DNA of 50,055 nucleotides from an uncultured Acetatifactor sp. (GTDB lineage: Bacteria > Bacillota > Clostridia > Lachnospirales > Lachnospiraceae): assembly GCA_910584865.1 (NCBI GenBank), contig CAJUCE010000024.1:1-50055 (forward strand), given 5' to 3'. The notes beneath the pieces were generated by a model. That model was not told the origin of the DNA. It made no database searches and saw nothing but the letters and a program-made list of their open reading frames with translations. This document shows, piece by piece, positions 49,894 through 50,055 of the stretch. Position 1 is the first letter of the stretch. Every line of letters begins with the position of its first letter. Made by a program: the position numbers and the translations under genes.

Positions 49894-50055
49894 TTCCAGT
49901 TCCGCAACAATCCGCCCCAGTACCAGTAATGGCAGAAGAATTTCTGTCCCAAATGCAGGGCCTTCAATTCTTCTGGGCACTGCGGCGGATTGTTGCTGTT
50001 TTCCAGTTCCGCAACAATCCGCCCCAGTACCAGTAATGGCAGAAGAATTTCTGTC
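49894..50055. repeat. 107-bp tandem repeat made of nested palindromes
   Basis: Bases 49894-49948 are repeated exactly at 50001-50055, where the window ends, so the period is 107. Within one unit GCAACAATCCGCC (49904-49916) pairs with GGCGGATTGTTGC (49984-49996), and CAGAAGAATT (49933-49942) with AATTCTTCTG (49966-49975). It begins 15 bases before the predicted glycosidase start codon, on its upstream side. Confidence 0.85.

Overview
The window looks like chromosome of a spore-forming, low-to-mid GC Firmicute of the Lachnospiraceae type. I infer this from strong GGAGG ribosome sites, sigma-A promoters, short-form HisG with HisZ, a YlbJ-like sporulation membrane protein, RecU, and Lpl/Ytc-type sugar transporters. 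Most genes are on the minus strand. No rRNA, tRNA, CRISPR array or intact insertion sequence was seen.

Region 1 (1-7.6 kb): the last 19 codons of an unknown gene, then a compact Fst-type type I toxin-antitoxin locus (31-residue membrane peptide, convergent antisense RNA, shared terminator). It is followed by a minus-strand operon: TIGR03960 radical SAM protein, amidohydrolase, its DUF2344 partner, RNase G and a NUDIX hydrolase.

Region 2 (7.6-13.3 kb): the strongest candidate for an undescribed system. A superfamily II helicase is divergently transcribed from an operon of one unrecognised helical protein and two P-loop ATPases resembling the BREX BrxC/BrxD (DUF2791) family. The promoters are back to back. 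A cluster of hairpin repeats lies inside the operon and another hairpin cluster follows it. No BREX methylase, PglZ or protease is present.

Region 3 (13.3-21.7 kb): a MoxR / DUF58 / DUF4129-like membrane protein operon, a broken Uma2 gene, a small membrane protein, and a 1246-residue HelD-like helicase carrying what looks like a glycoside hydrolase family 31 N-terminal domain at its C-terminus.

Region 4 (21.7-32.3 kb): hisZ-hisG-hisD-hisB-hisIE-pyrC. hisIE has a degenerate HisA/HisF-like domain in front, and hisA, hisF, hisH and hisC are absent from the window. Then come recU, an RluA-type pseudouridine synthase, a small membrane protein, a short-chain dehydrogenase and a HAD phosphatase.

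Region 5 (32.3-40.7 kb): rsuA-type synthase, a YlbJ-like protein, then parC-like, rsmD, coaD, a coiled-coil protein and a membrane-anchored amidase in one run, tatD, and a decayed AAA/nuclease gene.

Region 6 (40.9-50 kb): a carbohydrate locus with a solute-binding lipoprotein, two permeases, a DUF5107/TPR protein and a predicted glycosidase. It has paired GTATAC-centred palindromes around its promoter and a 107-bp palindromic tandem repeat at the window edge.

A dispersed 18-bp repeat with core TTCCATGGAA recurs between genes across the window and is expanded in frame inside the DUF2344 gene.
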